Shown here piece after piece: positions 22,897 to 35,817 of a DNA stretch of 64,000 nucleotides. Position numbers and translations under genes: made by a program. The DNA is taken from assembly GCA_019802505.1 (NCBI GenBank), contig JAFMOC010000002.1, positions 2,254,501 through 2,318,500 on the forward strand, read 5' to 3'. Origin of the DNA: Corydoras sp. C115. Taxonomy: Eukaryota; Chordata; Actinopteri; Siluriformes; Callichthyidae. Within the stretch, counting starts at the first letter, position 1. Every line of letters starts with the position of its first letter. The notes under the pieces are model-generated. The model was not told the origin of the DNA. It worked only from the letters and a program-made list of their open reading frames with translations, and made no database searches.

Positions 22897-23350
22897 TGTC
22901 ACAGGTGCCTGGGGCACCTGTCCCTCATTAATTACTCATGGACTCCATTGGGTGATTGGTTTGTTTTTGTGCACGTGATTGGGTGTTTTTGTATTTAGTT
23001 TCTGTATTCTCTCTCCCCCGTGCACGTCTTTGTTTGTGGTATTACCCAGGTGTTAGTCCATTTGTTTTGTCCCCCTTTTCTGTTGGTGTCCCTACACCAT
23101 TTTTAATAATAAATCCGTTTTGTTTTTATACCCGGTGTTCTCTGGACTCTCCTTCCGCGCTCAACCACGGTACAACGCTGCGCACTATCCCCGCGCAGGT
23201 TGTATCCGTGGGAGTGTTTTGTCTGACGGACCGGCGTACGCATTTTTCCCCGCGTAGCCGGTTCCAAGGAAACGCTCATCAGGCGCAAGCGGTGTACGCA
23301 ATTTCCCCGCATAGCCGATTCCCGGGGAAGACGAACGGAGCTTTCTAACA
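22897..23350 (+). mobile_element. Solo LTR, diverged member of family A
   Basis: TGTCACAGGTGCCTGGGGCA at 22897 to ...TCTAACA at 23350, with a perfect 5-bp duplication ACAGT on both sides (22892-22896, 23351-23355). It is about 454 bp long, like the LTRs at 37924. It shares 'gggtgattggtttg', 'gtgcacgt', 'gttggtgtcc' and the GC-rich distal half, but with many differences, so it is an older subfamily. A single LTR with a target duplication indicates recombination between two LTRs. Confidence 0.88.
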
Positions 23351-23355
23351 ACAGT

Positions 23356-23867
23356 TAAGTACAAGCATGTTGAGTGTTCTCTCATTATAGGGATTATAAA
23401 ATTATATTATTAGTGACATGTACTGTACTGTACATGCACATGTACTTTATAAAAACATTGTTCATTCACCTCATCTGTGTTTTAAAGACAAGTAAATGAA
23501 TATACATTAATAAACTATGGTTCTGAGGTATTTATAGGTTGTAACATAAAAACAGACATGTAAGTGAGATAAAAACAGCTGAAGATATTGAGCAGACAGC
23601 ACTCTGTTCTGTGGTTGTAGTCACTCTTTGCAGTGTTTACCTTTGCAGTGTGGGAGTGGGTACATGAACTTGTATACAGAACTTGAAGCCACTGTTATGG
23701 AGCACTTCGAATTTGCCTCCTATAGGAGCCATAACACAAATTGTGTAATTCAGCATTGTCACTCCCTCTTATAATGACAAATAGCATTAGCACACTGGTT
23801 ATAAGTAAAGTCATTGTCACAGTACCCACATATTCATCATCAGACAGTTTGAATAGCTGAGTATATA
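23356..23867. other. Intergenic, nothing recognised
   Basis: No gene or repeat family recognised. Confidence 0.4.
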
Positions 23868-23869
23868 TA

Positions 23870-25300
23870 CAGTGGTGTGAAAAAGTGTTTGCCCCCTTCC
23901 TCATTTCCTGTTTTTTTGCATGTTTGTCACACTTAAGTGTTTCAGAACATCAAACCAATTTAAACAATAGTCAAGGACAACACAAGTAAACACAAAATGC
24001 AATTTGTAAATGAAGGTGTTTATTATTAAAGGAGAAAAAAAATCCAAACCATCATGGCCCTGTGTGAAAAAGTGATTGCCCCCTTGTTAAAACATACTAT
24101 AACTGTGGTTTTTAACACCTGAGTTCAATTTCTCTAGCCACACCCAGGCCTGATTCTCACACCTGTTCTCAATCAAGACATCACTTAAATAGGAGCTGCC
24201 TGACACAATAAAGTCCACCAAAAGATCCTTAAAAGCTACACATCATGCCGAGATCCAAAGAAATTCAGGAACAATTGAGAAATAAAGTAATTGAGATCTA
24301 TCAGTCTTGAAAGGGTTATAAAGCCATTTCCAAAGCTTTGGGAATCCAGCGAACCACAGTGAGGGCCATTATCCACAAATGGCGAAGACATGGAACAGTG
24401 GTGAATCTTCCCAGGAGTGGCCGGCCGCCCAAAATTACCCCAAGAGCGCAGCGACGACTCATCCAAGAGGTCACAAAAGACCCCACAACAACGTCCAAAG
24501 AACTGCAGGCTCACTTGCCTCAGTTAAGGTCAGCGTTCATGCCTCCACCATCAGAAAAAGACTGGGCAAAAATGGCCTGCATGGCAGAGTTCCAAGAAGA
24601 AAACCACTGCTGAGCAAAAAGAACATTAAAGCTCGTCTCAATTTTTCAAAAACACATCTTGATGATCCCCAACACTTTTGGGAAAACATTCTGTGGACCG
24701 ATGAAACAAAAGTGGAACTCTTTGGAAGGTGTGTGTCCCATTACATCTGGCGTAAAAGGAACACTGCATTTCAGAAAAAGAACATTATACCAACAGTAAA
24801 ATATGGTGGTGGTAGTGTGATGGTCTGGGGCTGTTTTGCTGCGGCAGGACCTGGAAGACTTGCTGTGATAATGGAACTATGAATTCTGCTGTCTACCAAA
24901 AGATCCTGAAGGAGAATGTCCGACCATCTGTTCGTGAAGTCAAGCTGAAACGAACTTGGGTTCTGCAGCAGGACAATGATCCAAAACACACCAGCAAGTC
25001 CACCTCTGAATGGCTGAAGAAAAACAAAATGAAGACTTTGGAGTGGCCTAGCCAAAGTCCTGACCTGAATCCTATTGAGATGTTGTGGTATGACCTTAAA
25101 AAGGCCGTCCATGCTCGAAAACCCTCTAATGTAACTGAATTAGAACAATTCTGCAAAGATGAGTGGGCCAAAATTCCTCCAGAACGCTGCAAAAGACTCA
25201 TTGCAAGTTATCGCAAACGCTTGTTTGCAGTTGTTGCTGCTAAGGGTGGCCCAACCAGTTATTAGGTTTAGAGGGGCAATCACTTTTTCACACAGGGCCA
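23870..25300 (+). mobile_element. Tc1-like transposon, family C, nearly intact
   Basis: The left end CAGTGGTGTGAAAAAGTGTT follows a TA target. The inner repeat 'tgtgtgaaaaagtgattgcc' at about 24061 repeats the outer motif, as in IR/DR-type Tc1 elements. On the right only the inner repeat is found ('ggcaatcactttttcacac', about 25275-25293). The outer right repeat is missing, so the copy is right-truncated and probably immobile. Almost all of the transposase frame is preserved. Confidence 0.9.
24245..25265 (+). pseudogene. Tc1 transposase, three disabling lesions
   Basis: Starts ATG CCG AGA TCC and ends ...GGPTSY-TAG. Its 1021 bp plus two lost bases corresponds to about 340 residues, the usual Tc1 length. 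The N-terminal paired-like helix-turn-helix is visible ('KAISKALGIQRTTVRAIIHK'), followed by GRPPKIT. Catalytic motifs are LWTDETKVELFG (D), LQQDNDPKHTSK (D) and SPDLNPIEMLW (E), a DD34E triad with all three acidic residues retained. Lesions: an in-frame TGA at 24308-24310 where the family normally has glycine, a one-base deletion near 24511, and another near 24865-24880. The small number of lesions marks it as the youngest transposase remnant in the window. Confidence 0.92.
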
Positions 25301-25327
25301 ACTAAGGTTGGTATAAAGTATCACACT

Positions 25328-25370
25328 TCATCCATCCATCCATCCATCCATCCATCTGTCTATCTATCCT
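25328..25370. repeat. (ATCC)n / (ATCT)n microsatellite
   Basis: Tandem 'atccatccatcc' then 'tgtctatctatc', directly after the truncated Tc1 end. Confidence 0.85.
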
Positions 25371-25477
25371 TCACCACTTCTAAATGGTGGAATGATCTTC
25401 AACTCTCAACTCTGTCCATAACGCTAGTACTTCCAGCTCAAGACTTTTTTTTTTTTTTCTTTTTCAGAATGACTCAT

Positions 25478-25745
25478 TTACATTACATTTACATTTAGTC
25501 ATTTAACAGACGCTTTTATCCAAAGCGACTTACAAATGAGAACACCACAAGTCAGAAGCCATGAAGAAAACCAACTATACTGTAAATTCATCAAACCTGA
25601 TTGCTATTCGATGCTGCACCCCCCCCCTTTTTTTCCCTTATACAACAGGTATTTGATAAAGAGATGCGTCTTAAGTAGTTTCTTAAAACTCAATTAAAAA
25701 AAAGTGGTAAGGAAATTTTAGGCATTAAATCCAGATCATCAAATA
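25478..25745 (-). mobile_element. L2-type LINE 3' tail, longest fragment
   Basis: Minus-strand copy running from the tail repeat (TACATTTACATTTAG) through 'agacgcttttatccaaagcg', 'cttacaaatgaga' and on into the region equivalent to the end of the pseudogene at 46303 ('gcgtcttaagtagtttcttaaaac'). Confidence 0.75.
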
Positions 25746-26712
25746 TTTATTTGGCCTTGGAACACTTTGGTTGCATCCATATTTCAAAAGCGTGTTAATA
25801 ATAGGCTTGTTAGAAGGATTTGCTGCAGGTATTTTAGCAATATATTTTCTGCACAGGGGCTACTCTTGCAACTCATTTATGACAGGTCTTCCCATGTGAG
25901 CAATCCCGCTACTGAATTTGTACACTGCTGTATGTCTGGCCCTCAATTTTTCTAGGCATTTCCATCACTGTAGCTTGAAGTGTAAGATTTAATACTAGAA
26001 ATTTGATAGCGATTACATCCTGTGACACGGAGCTGCGTTTAAGCTCAGATTTGTAAATTAAAGGTGAAACCAACGAATCAGGTAGGGTGATCCATCTTCA
26101 AATTGTGTGGGGATTACATGTGTGAGTGCAAAAAAAGAGTGTTGCTTGCAAAATACAAAGTCACTGACAGCACAAAGAAAGTTCCACATGGCAGCAGTTC
26201 CACATGGCAGCCTAAAATGCTGAATTTTATGTTTTGAAAAAATGGGCCTGGCAAATCCTCTTCTGATTCCATATTCTATATTCGTTGGAAAAATATATTA
26301 CACCAACCTTTTGCACAGGATTCGAACAGTATTGCACTACAGGACTAAACAACCCCAAGAAGGTCTGTGTCTGTTTGGTAAGTACAGTTTCTTATAACAC
26401 TAACAGTTGTTCCTATTGCTACTGCCATTACTCTCTCTGTACCGCAAATAAAGGCAGCACTTCTATCATTAGTGGAGCTTCCGGCAGGTGTCCATCCCCA
26501 TTGGCTCTGCATTTCCCCCCTAGCATTGCTATGCTCCTACAACAGTTTGAATTAGTTATAATCAATTCTGACCCTGTTGCACAATTTACAATGGTTAGAC
26601 TCAATATTAATCTATCTAAGTAGATCTATCTAAGTATAAACATTTAAAATGAAAGTATATTTTCATCTGGAGACTTTTGGTGGATAAATCTTTTTTAACT
26701 TATTTCAAATCA
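25746..26712. other. Intergenic, nothing recognised
   Basis: No supported gene. A 112-codon plus-strand frame at 26285-26623 has no recognisable product. Confidence 0.4.
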
Positions 26713-27075
26713 GGGCGGCATGGTGGCTTAGTGGTTAGCACGTTCGCCTCTCAGTACAAGGGATTCTTGGTTCGAATCCCAATCTTGGTGGAGTTTCCAT
26801 GTTCTCCCAGTGTCTGCGTGGATTTCCACCAGGTTCTCCGGTTTCCTCCCACAGTCCAAAAACATGGATCAAGGTTAATTCTCCAAATTGCCCCATATAA
26901 AGTGTGTTTGTGTGCATATCTGTGTAAGTGAGTGTGTGCCTAGTGATAGATTGGTGCCCTGTCCTGGGTGTATCTGCCCAGTGCCCGAGACATTATCCCC
27001 TGGATGGGCATGGGCACCCCCCCACCCGCCGCAACCATAATATAGGATAAAGCGGAAGATAATGGATGGATGGAT
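26713..27075 (+). mobile_element. tRNA-derived SINE, full copy with (ATGG)n tail
   Basis: Head GGGCGGCATGGTGGCTTAGT, B box GGTTCGAATCC, complete body, and a tail 'aagcggaagataatggatgg' rather than (GAAT)n. This marks a subfamily difference from the 18145 and 57838 copies. Confidence 0.92.
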
Positions 27076-28401
27076 ATTTCAAATCATTTTAAAGATAAAC
27101 TCAAACACCGGTGGTTGGTTTGGGGGTGCTAATATGTTTTCCCAAATACTTCATGTTCTTTATGAATTTTATGTTGTTGGGTAGGATCATTCTGGGATTT
27201 ATATTTTGAACTCTAATAGTACACTTCGATCTTTCAATATGTTTAGAATTGTTTACCTCACCTTCTGCTTCTTGCATGACACAATGTGTGAGCATTATTA
27301 AAATGCCGGGCTGGATTGCAGTATGTTCTTTCATCTCTCATGTGGTGTGCACCAGGATGGAGCTGGCTGCCTGGATGGGAGCGTTCCTCTCACACCCCTG
27401 TCCTTCTCCCACCTCGGCGGGAGCGCATGCTCTTGGCCGCTTCCTTGCACCGTTAATGGCCTAACTTCAAAGCCCCCTACTGCAGCTCTGCCAGAGTTCA
27501 CCGCATAAGTCAGCCAACATGAAAGCTTGGCCTGCCATAAATTTCACACGAAGAAAAGATAATAAAGCAAACACACTGTGGAGCCCAAAGATTAACACAC
27601 AAGAAACATCGACACAGAATCGGGGACAGGCACAAGTGTGTATTCTGCACACACACTGCATAACTCCATATACCTTAAGCACTGCTGAGGTCTAAGGTTT
27701 TGCAGGAATGTGCACAGCGGGGCCAGGGAATTTTTTGGCGATGGGATTTTATTTTCCTCCATAGACTTTGATGTGGAATCAACATATTCTCTGTACTTTT
27801 TTTGTCCTGCAGAAAATTAGAAGCATACATTTTAGCACAAAGGTGAGGCACCAAACTAGTTGGGCTTTCAGTTTTTGTTAATAGATATAATGAAGTCAAA
27901 GGAGCCATCTTTAATGTTACTGCACCTGAAATAGCTTAAAACTTTTTCAGCTGTTCTTTCTGCTTGATTTTTTTTCCATCAAGTCCTTGACAAAAACAAT
28001 ACAACAATCTCACAAACTTCTTCTGTTCTGTAGAGTCCAGGGATCCCATTCAAAAGTGTTCTTATTTGCTTATTTGAAATAGGTTGTGTGCAGATAAGTA
28101 TATGTAAATAATATTACATATACATATTTGCCCTCTAACCACTCATAATACCACTGGACATCAAGTAAGTAGTAGTGACATGGTTGATGGTAGTGTGTTT
28201 TGTGTGTTGGGCAGATATGGCTGGATCAGGCACAGCAGTACTGTTGGCAAAACCCTTTTAATTACCATTCCACATAATAAGCGATTCATTAGACACATAA
28301 ATTTAAAATTTATTAGACAAATCTAATATTTATGTCTTATCCCATGTTTTTTGTGTTTTAGTTGTATTGTCTACAATGTAGTGGATGTAGGCATGTTAAA
28401 T

Positions 28402-28405
<4 letters not shown>
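27076..28405. other. Intergenic, nothing recognised
   Basis: No supported gene. A slightly GC-richer patch at 27340-27500 stays open in two plus-strand frames without family resemblance. Confidence 0.4.

Positions 28406-28464
<59 letters not shown>
28406..28464. repeat. (TA)n microsatellite
   Basis: About 29 uninterrupted TA units. Confidence 0.92.
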
Positions 28465-28466
<2 letters not shown>

Positions 28467-28591
28467 CTGCTAGATCTAAATAACTTATACCAGCCCAACT
28501 AACACATTGCTAAACCATTATTTTGAAAACAGCAATGCAATCCCACCTTGCATAATTAAGACACTTCAGCCCAACCAACCCAAGTGAAGGG

Positions 28592-28746
28592 TTCTCATGT
28601 TCACTCCGAGTTTGTGTGGGTTTCCTCCCACAGTCCAAAAACATGAATTCAAGGTAAATTGGCAGCTCTAAATTGCCCCTATATAGTCTGTGTGTGTCCC
28701 TGTGATACTAATAGAAGATTAAGCGGAAGATAACAAATAAATGAAT
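28592..28746 (+). mobile_element. Old, internally deleted SINE fragment
   Basis: The SINE body is recognisable ('tgtgggtttcctcccacagt', 'ccaaaaacatg', 'ctctaaattgcccctatat') and the 3' end ('aagattaagcggaagataac'). The tRNA head and about 120 bp of the middle are gone. Confidence 0.75.
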
Positions 28747-30706
28747 TATTTGTGTTGTCCTCTTACTTCCATCTGCAATATGATTAATGTAAATGTGAAT
28801 GTAAGATAATACTAACTCCTTTCTGTGTCTTTGGGTTGGGTTGCTTAATTGGCTTAACTTATAGTTTTTTAGGAATATTTGTAAAATTTTTTACAACTGT
28901 AATTTTTGTACAGCCCATCATAAAGCCACTTTTGAAATCAAATGCGTTCTTAAATGTGGTGGCTTATGCAAATATTAGTAACTTTAATTTTCTTTGGCAA
29001 TCATCTGCTTTACTATGGCAAACCCCAAGCCTCCAAGGATGAGAGAGTGGCAAAAAATCCCTTAAAATAAGGAAATTTTGAGTGGACCAAAAATCATTGC
29101 ATAGATGAAAAGCAGAGGTTCAGTTTAATATTTATAAAGTACATTGTTTAACAGTAAATTATGAGAAAGTTCAATGAGTGAATTTTGTATGATATCTTGT
29201 TATTCAAAAAATGATGAAATAAGCTTGTACAATATATGTGGTAGAATTGGCTCCTGTATTCGAGTGCATGATGGCTCTGCATCCCAATTACTATCATGCT
29301 TGTGTGACTCCACATGCACATATATACCCACTACCTATACTGGATAAGGCTATAGTAATTGTTTTCATCCTCCTGTTCACCTTAATGACCTCATCTCTCA
29401 ATTTAATTCCCTGCTCTTTAGCGCATGGTAAGCACCTGCACTAGTGCTTCTTATGAAGAATAACACCCTGGTTTTCTTTAGCACTATCTCTATTCTCGAC
29501 AGCTTTCCATTACACTGGGAGGGGAAACTGATGTTTCCTCTGCTCTCCACCTCTTTGCTTAGCTGTGCCAGTTTCACTATTTTTGGAAAATGGGACAGGA
29601 GGGGGCAAAAGAAAACTTTGGCGGGACGTTTTTGCACGATAGGCTCTGAGCTGGAGGTTGACTTTGGACTAGTGTAGAACTCTGGAATCGATCTTCACAC
29701 TTTGTTTTGATGGAACTGCCATGTGGAATGAAAAGAAAGCAAGAAAATAAGAATGCAGGACTAAATGAAGAGGGAAAAGGGACAAAAGTAATGATGCAAT
29801 AAGCAATCAGTAAAATGACATAATACCCTGCATGTGTAATTGACCACTTTTATGAAAATATAATATCCACTTTCGGAACCACCTCACAGAAATGATGAAA
29901 TCACTTCATGGTTACAGAAAGACTCTATATAACCTTTTGACCCTGCATTCCATTTCTAAATCAAGAGTCGTCCCTTTGTTTCTACAGGTTCCGATGAAGC
30001 AAGCATCTGAAGTGTGGAGGATTCTTGCTCGGTGAAACCCTATATTCTCTAGGAGAGCTGTGACTGGGTGATTCCTGATCTAATTTGTGAGCCTGTTTCC
30101 ACTCCACCCTCGCATTGTGTTTCCAGATCAATAGATTACGATGGTTCATCCCAGGGGTGCTTTACTCTGTCACATCTCAACCCTTGACTTTGACTTGTTA
30201 CTTTGAAATCAGATACTGGAGGGAAAAACTAATTTCGTGTTTTTTGTTTATTTTCTTCTTTTCAAGGATGAATAAAATAAGATGTCAAAATAGAAACTGA
30301 TGAAAGTGTTTTGTTGTATTTATACAGTTTGATATTTGTGATGGATTTTATGTTTGAAAAAGCATTTATGCAATCCTAAAATAGTGTTAAAGTCAAGTTT
30401 GTCTATTAATTAACACAAAAAATATCACACAATAAAACAATAATAAAAACATTAAAAGATGATAACAATACATTATAATGTATATAATAATAATTGATGT
30501 AGTGATTTGCTCACAGCCGTGACCCTCTCAACCAGGTAAAAATCAGATTGGACTGCAGTGTATTTCTTTTCTAAACATATTATTTCTTATTTAAATGCAC
30601 ACAATTGTTGTTCAGTCTTCTCCTGAGAGTAGACATAAAATATACCATTAGTCAAAGTGAAAAAAGTATTTGGCTACCTTGGGTTTCTTCGGTAACCTTA
30701 CAGACC
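28747..30706. other. Intergenic, nothing recognised
   Basis: No gene supported. Frames of up to 79 codons on either strand around 29238-29677 have no family resemblance. Confidence 0.4.
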
Positions 30707-30712
30707 GAAGAA

Positions 30713-31060
30713 ATTCATTCATTCATTATCTCCCGCTTTATCCTCTATTAGGGTCGCGGTGGGGTTCCCCATGCCCATCCAGGGGAGAACGTCTCGGGCG
30801 CCGGGCAGACAGACCCAGGACAGGGCGCCAATCCATCGCTGGGCACACACTCACACACTCAAACACACTCTATATGGGGCAATTTAGAGAACTCAATTAA
30901 CTTGATCCATGTTTTTGGACTGTGGGAGGAAACCGGAGAACCCGGAGGAAACCCACGCGGACACGGGGAGAACATGGAAACTCCACCCAGATGGGGATTC
31001 GAACCGGGAATCCCTAGCGCTGAGAGGCGAACGTGCTAACCACTAAGCCACCGTGCCACC
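30713..31060 (-). mobile_element. tRNA-derived SINE with target duplication
   Basis: Complete copy with (GAAT)n tail and both pol III boxes. It is flanked by GAAGAAATT at 30707-30715 and 31061-31069, a 9-bp target duplication that overlaps the tail, as expected for LINE-mediated insertion. Confidence 0.93.
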
Positions 31061-31069
31061 GAAGAAATT

Positions 31070-32792
<1,723 letters not shown>

Positions 32793-32927
32793 TGCAAAGT
32801 AGACTAATATAAACCATAATGTTTTAAACTTAATTATTTAGTACTTTTTGCACACAAAAGTATTGCATTGTAGCTTAGAAAAAAGCTTCTCTCGAGGGTA
32901 ATGCGTAACTCAACTCAACTTTTTTTG

Positions 32928-33067
32928 ATTCATTCATTCATTCATGATCTTCTGCTTTATCCTATATTAGGGTCGGAGGGGGGGTTCCCCATGCCCATCC
33001 AGGGGAGAACGTTTTGTGCGCTGGGCAGATACACCCAGGACAGGGTGCCAATCTATCGCTGGGCACT
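32928..33067 (-). mobile_element. 5'-truncated SINE
   Basis: Only the 3' 140 bp is present: (GAAT)n tail, 'tcctatattagggtcggag', 'ccatgcccatccaggggag', ending abruptly at 'gctgggcact'. The tRNA head is missing. Confidence 0.85.
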
Positions 33068-33661
33068 CAAATTAATTTATACAGCAAATTTTACAATAGA
33101 ACATTGTCTCAAAATAGTTTTATAGCACCCTAATGGTGATGTGCTAATGGTGTGGCATAAAGATATTGTACACAATGACATGCTTCCAACATTACATAAC
33201 AAAACTTTAGTATTATTTTTCTGTACTTTCGTACTCCCTTATTGATGGGTCCTTTAACAAGACCCTTAACCCTTAGCTGCTCACATTATAGCATGTAAAT
33301 GTAATAATGTGTGTGGTAAATGTAAAAAAGTGTTAACTGTTAAATGTTAACAACTAGCATAGGTGATCACTTGGATCAGTGGTGAAAGCATCAGTGCTTT
33401 TAAGGCCTAAAAATATCTGAATCACAGACTGATGGTAATTATATTTTACCCATGAATACTTTCAATAATGACCTGTCCACTTCCTTACAAAGCGTTTTCC
33501 CCAGTTGCGCCATTTCCAGAAGTGTATTTTCTTATTAAAGCATTTAACAAATTACAATTCAGCATCATTGGTTGCCAGAGTTGAATCATTTGCCTTCAGA
33601 ATTTTGCTGGCTCGGTAACATTTCAAGATTGGTAATACCAAAGCCTTCGAGTGGCAGCATA

Positions 33662-35296
33662 CAGTCCCTGACATAAGTTCTGTCGCTTATCCATGTTGTG
33701 GAAACAAAAGCTTATGACCTGACTTTAAATCCATCCATTGGTTTTAAAAATTACTCATATGAAAGCTGAAACCCTCCCAAATGAGATTTAATTTACGAAA
33801 AAATAAATTTGCTTTACTGCAGAAATATTGATCATTTAATGAACACAGAAAGGTCAGATTTTGGCAAGACAAACGTGTTGTCGCCCACATAAAGTAATGT
33901 GTAAATCAAACAAATAATTCACTTCATATACAAAGATATGGTTCATAATGACGTGAATGATGTTGTGGTTCTATTAGAGCCATATCTAATATTTTGTGTG
34001 ACTTCCATGAGCTTGAAGGACTGAATCCATGCGGTTCGACAATGATTCATACAATTTATTGATGAAGTCATCAGGAATAGCAAAGAATGCAGTCTTACAT
34101 GCCTCCCATTACATGCTCTTTCATCCTACCTCAAACATGCTCAATGATGTTCATGTCTGGTGACTGGGCTGGCCAGTCCTGCAGCACCTTGATCTTCTTC
34201 GCCTTGAGGAACTTTGATGTAGAGATGGATGTATGAGATGAAGCACCATCCTGCTGCAAAATTTGACCCCTTTAATGATTGGGAATGTAAGATGTAGCTA
34301 ATACTTCTTGATATTTTAGGCTATTGATTTTGCCTTCCACCTTGCAAATGTTTTGCACACCCCCATACTGAATGTAACCCCAGACCATGATCTTTCCACC
34401 ACCAAACTTGACTGTTTTCTGGGTGAATTTTGGACCCATACAGGCTCCAGTAGGTCTCCTGCAGTATTTACGGCGGCTGTGGTGTAATTCAACCGAAGAT
34501 TCATCTGAGAAATCCACCTTCTGCCACTTTTCCAGCGTCCATCTGTTTAGCAGGATTTGGGCCTTGGTAAATGCCACACGTTTTTTTACCTGCCTTTTGT
34601 TTAGTGCTGGCTTCTGGGCACTGATTTGACCATGGAGGCCATCACGAGACAGAATCCTACAAACTGTTCTAGTTTTAGACACAGGGACTTGAGGTGACCA
34701 GGCCTGGTCGAGCTCTGCTGCAGTGGAAAAGGAACCAATAAACGTTCCTCCCGAGCAGTTGTCTTGTGGGGTCTGCCGGACATGGGCTTGTCAAAAACAT
34801 CTCCAGTCTCTTCAAATCTTTTTTAAATTCTTTGTACTTGACGCTGAGACACATTAAAGGACCAGCCACCTCTGCAGTGGATTTGGTCTTCGGCGTCTTG
34901 ATAATCAAGGCTTTGGTCGCAGGGTGGATTTTTGGCATGTTGTCAGAGGTCAAGTTGCAATGCAAGTGAAGGTCTGGGGTGCTGGAGTTCTTTTTATACA
35001 CACCAACTAATTAACCAATCAATTAGTGAGCACAAGTGAGGCTGTAAACTAGGATTGGGTGTATTATATGACAAGGCAACAAAACTTTTGTCTTGCCAAA
35101 ATCTGACCTTTCTGTGTTCATTAAATGATCAATATTTCTGCAGTGAAGCAAATTTATTTTCGTAAATTAAATCTCATTTGGGAGGGTTTCAGCTTTCATA
35201 TGAGTCATTTCTAAAACCAATGGATGAATTTAAAGTCAGGTTATAAGCTTTTGTTTCCACAACATGGATAAGCGACAGAACTTATGTCAGGGAATG
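33662..35296 (-). mobile_element. Tc1-like transposon (family D) with ~230-bp inverted repeats
   Basis: Inserted at a TA (33660-33661, 35297-35298) inside the hAT-like element. The left end CAGTCCCTGACATAAGTTCT and the right end ...AGAACTTATGTCAGGGAATG are inverted copies, and the match continues for roughly 230 bp inward to 'ttttggcaagacaa' / 'ttgtcttgccaaaa'. Long arms of this kind are seen in some fish Tc1 groups. The arms remain very similar to each other. Confidence 0.93.
33986..34938 (-). pseudogene. Tc1 transposase (family D), broken
   Basis: Begins ATG CCA AAA ATC CAC CC at 34938 and ends ...GSHTKY-TAG at 33986. Visible segments: 'DGLHGQISAQKPALNKRQVK', 'VDFSDESSVELHHSRRKYCR' (first aspartate), 'TVKFGGGKIMVWGYIQYGG', 'LQQDGASSHTSISTSKFLKA' (second aspartate) and 'SPDMNIIEHV' (glutamate). 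All three catalytic residues are still present. However, a TGA follows EHV, a deletion of some tens of bases follows 'GRMKEH', and the N-terminal DNA-binding part is frameshifted near 34780-34700. Non-functional. Confidence 0.88.
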
Positions 35297-35817
35297 TATT
35301 CTAATGGCAGCATATTCATGCCTTCTGATTAGAGAGTACTGATTAGAGAGTACTTGATGAGCTGACATTTCAGCCACTTTTCAGCCAATTAAAATGTATT
35401 ACAGAAATACAACTCGACTTTCAGCATTAGCTTCGATGGCAATAAAAAAGGACTTCTTAATGGAACTAATTAAACTCTTTTTATGTTTGGCTCACATTTC
35501 AGCAGGTCTTGGTCGATATTTTCCTCTGCAGCTGCGATGTTGCAGCTTATAAGTGCTCACGCATTCATCAGGGGGCGCCACATCAGGTGCATTAATATCT
35601 CTAATAAAAGTCTATTGCTGATGGCTCCACTTTCTCCTCCAGCTCCGCTGCGTTCCTCCTAGAATGAGTTATCTATCCGAGATGCAATGGCTCTTTATAC
35701 TGAATTTCTGCATAATAAGTTGTGTTTATTGCCATGTAATAGTTAACAGATAAATTCATTTAGATGGAACATTAATAAGTCGTAGGTGTGAAATTCACGC
35801 TCACCACTGACTTAGAA

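Larger units (their letters stand above)
33377..35809. mobile_element. Non-autonomous hAT-like element (copy 1), split by a Tc1
   Basis: Ends CAGTGGTGAAAGC at 33377 and ...GCTCACCACTG at 35809 are inverted relatives. Similar 8-bp flanks (ACTTGGAT and ACTTAGAA) fit a decayed hAT target duplication. The same sequence order recurs at 51033-51722 and, reversed, at 37659-39455: 'ctgaatcacagactgatggt', 'cagcatcattggttgccag', 'tctgcagctgcgatg', 'gctctttatactg'. Without the Tc1 insertion (33660-35298) it is about 790 bp. It has no transposase frame. Confidence 0.7.
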
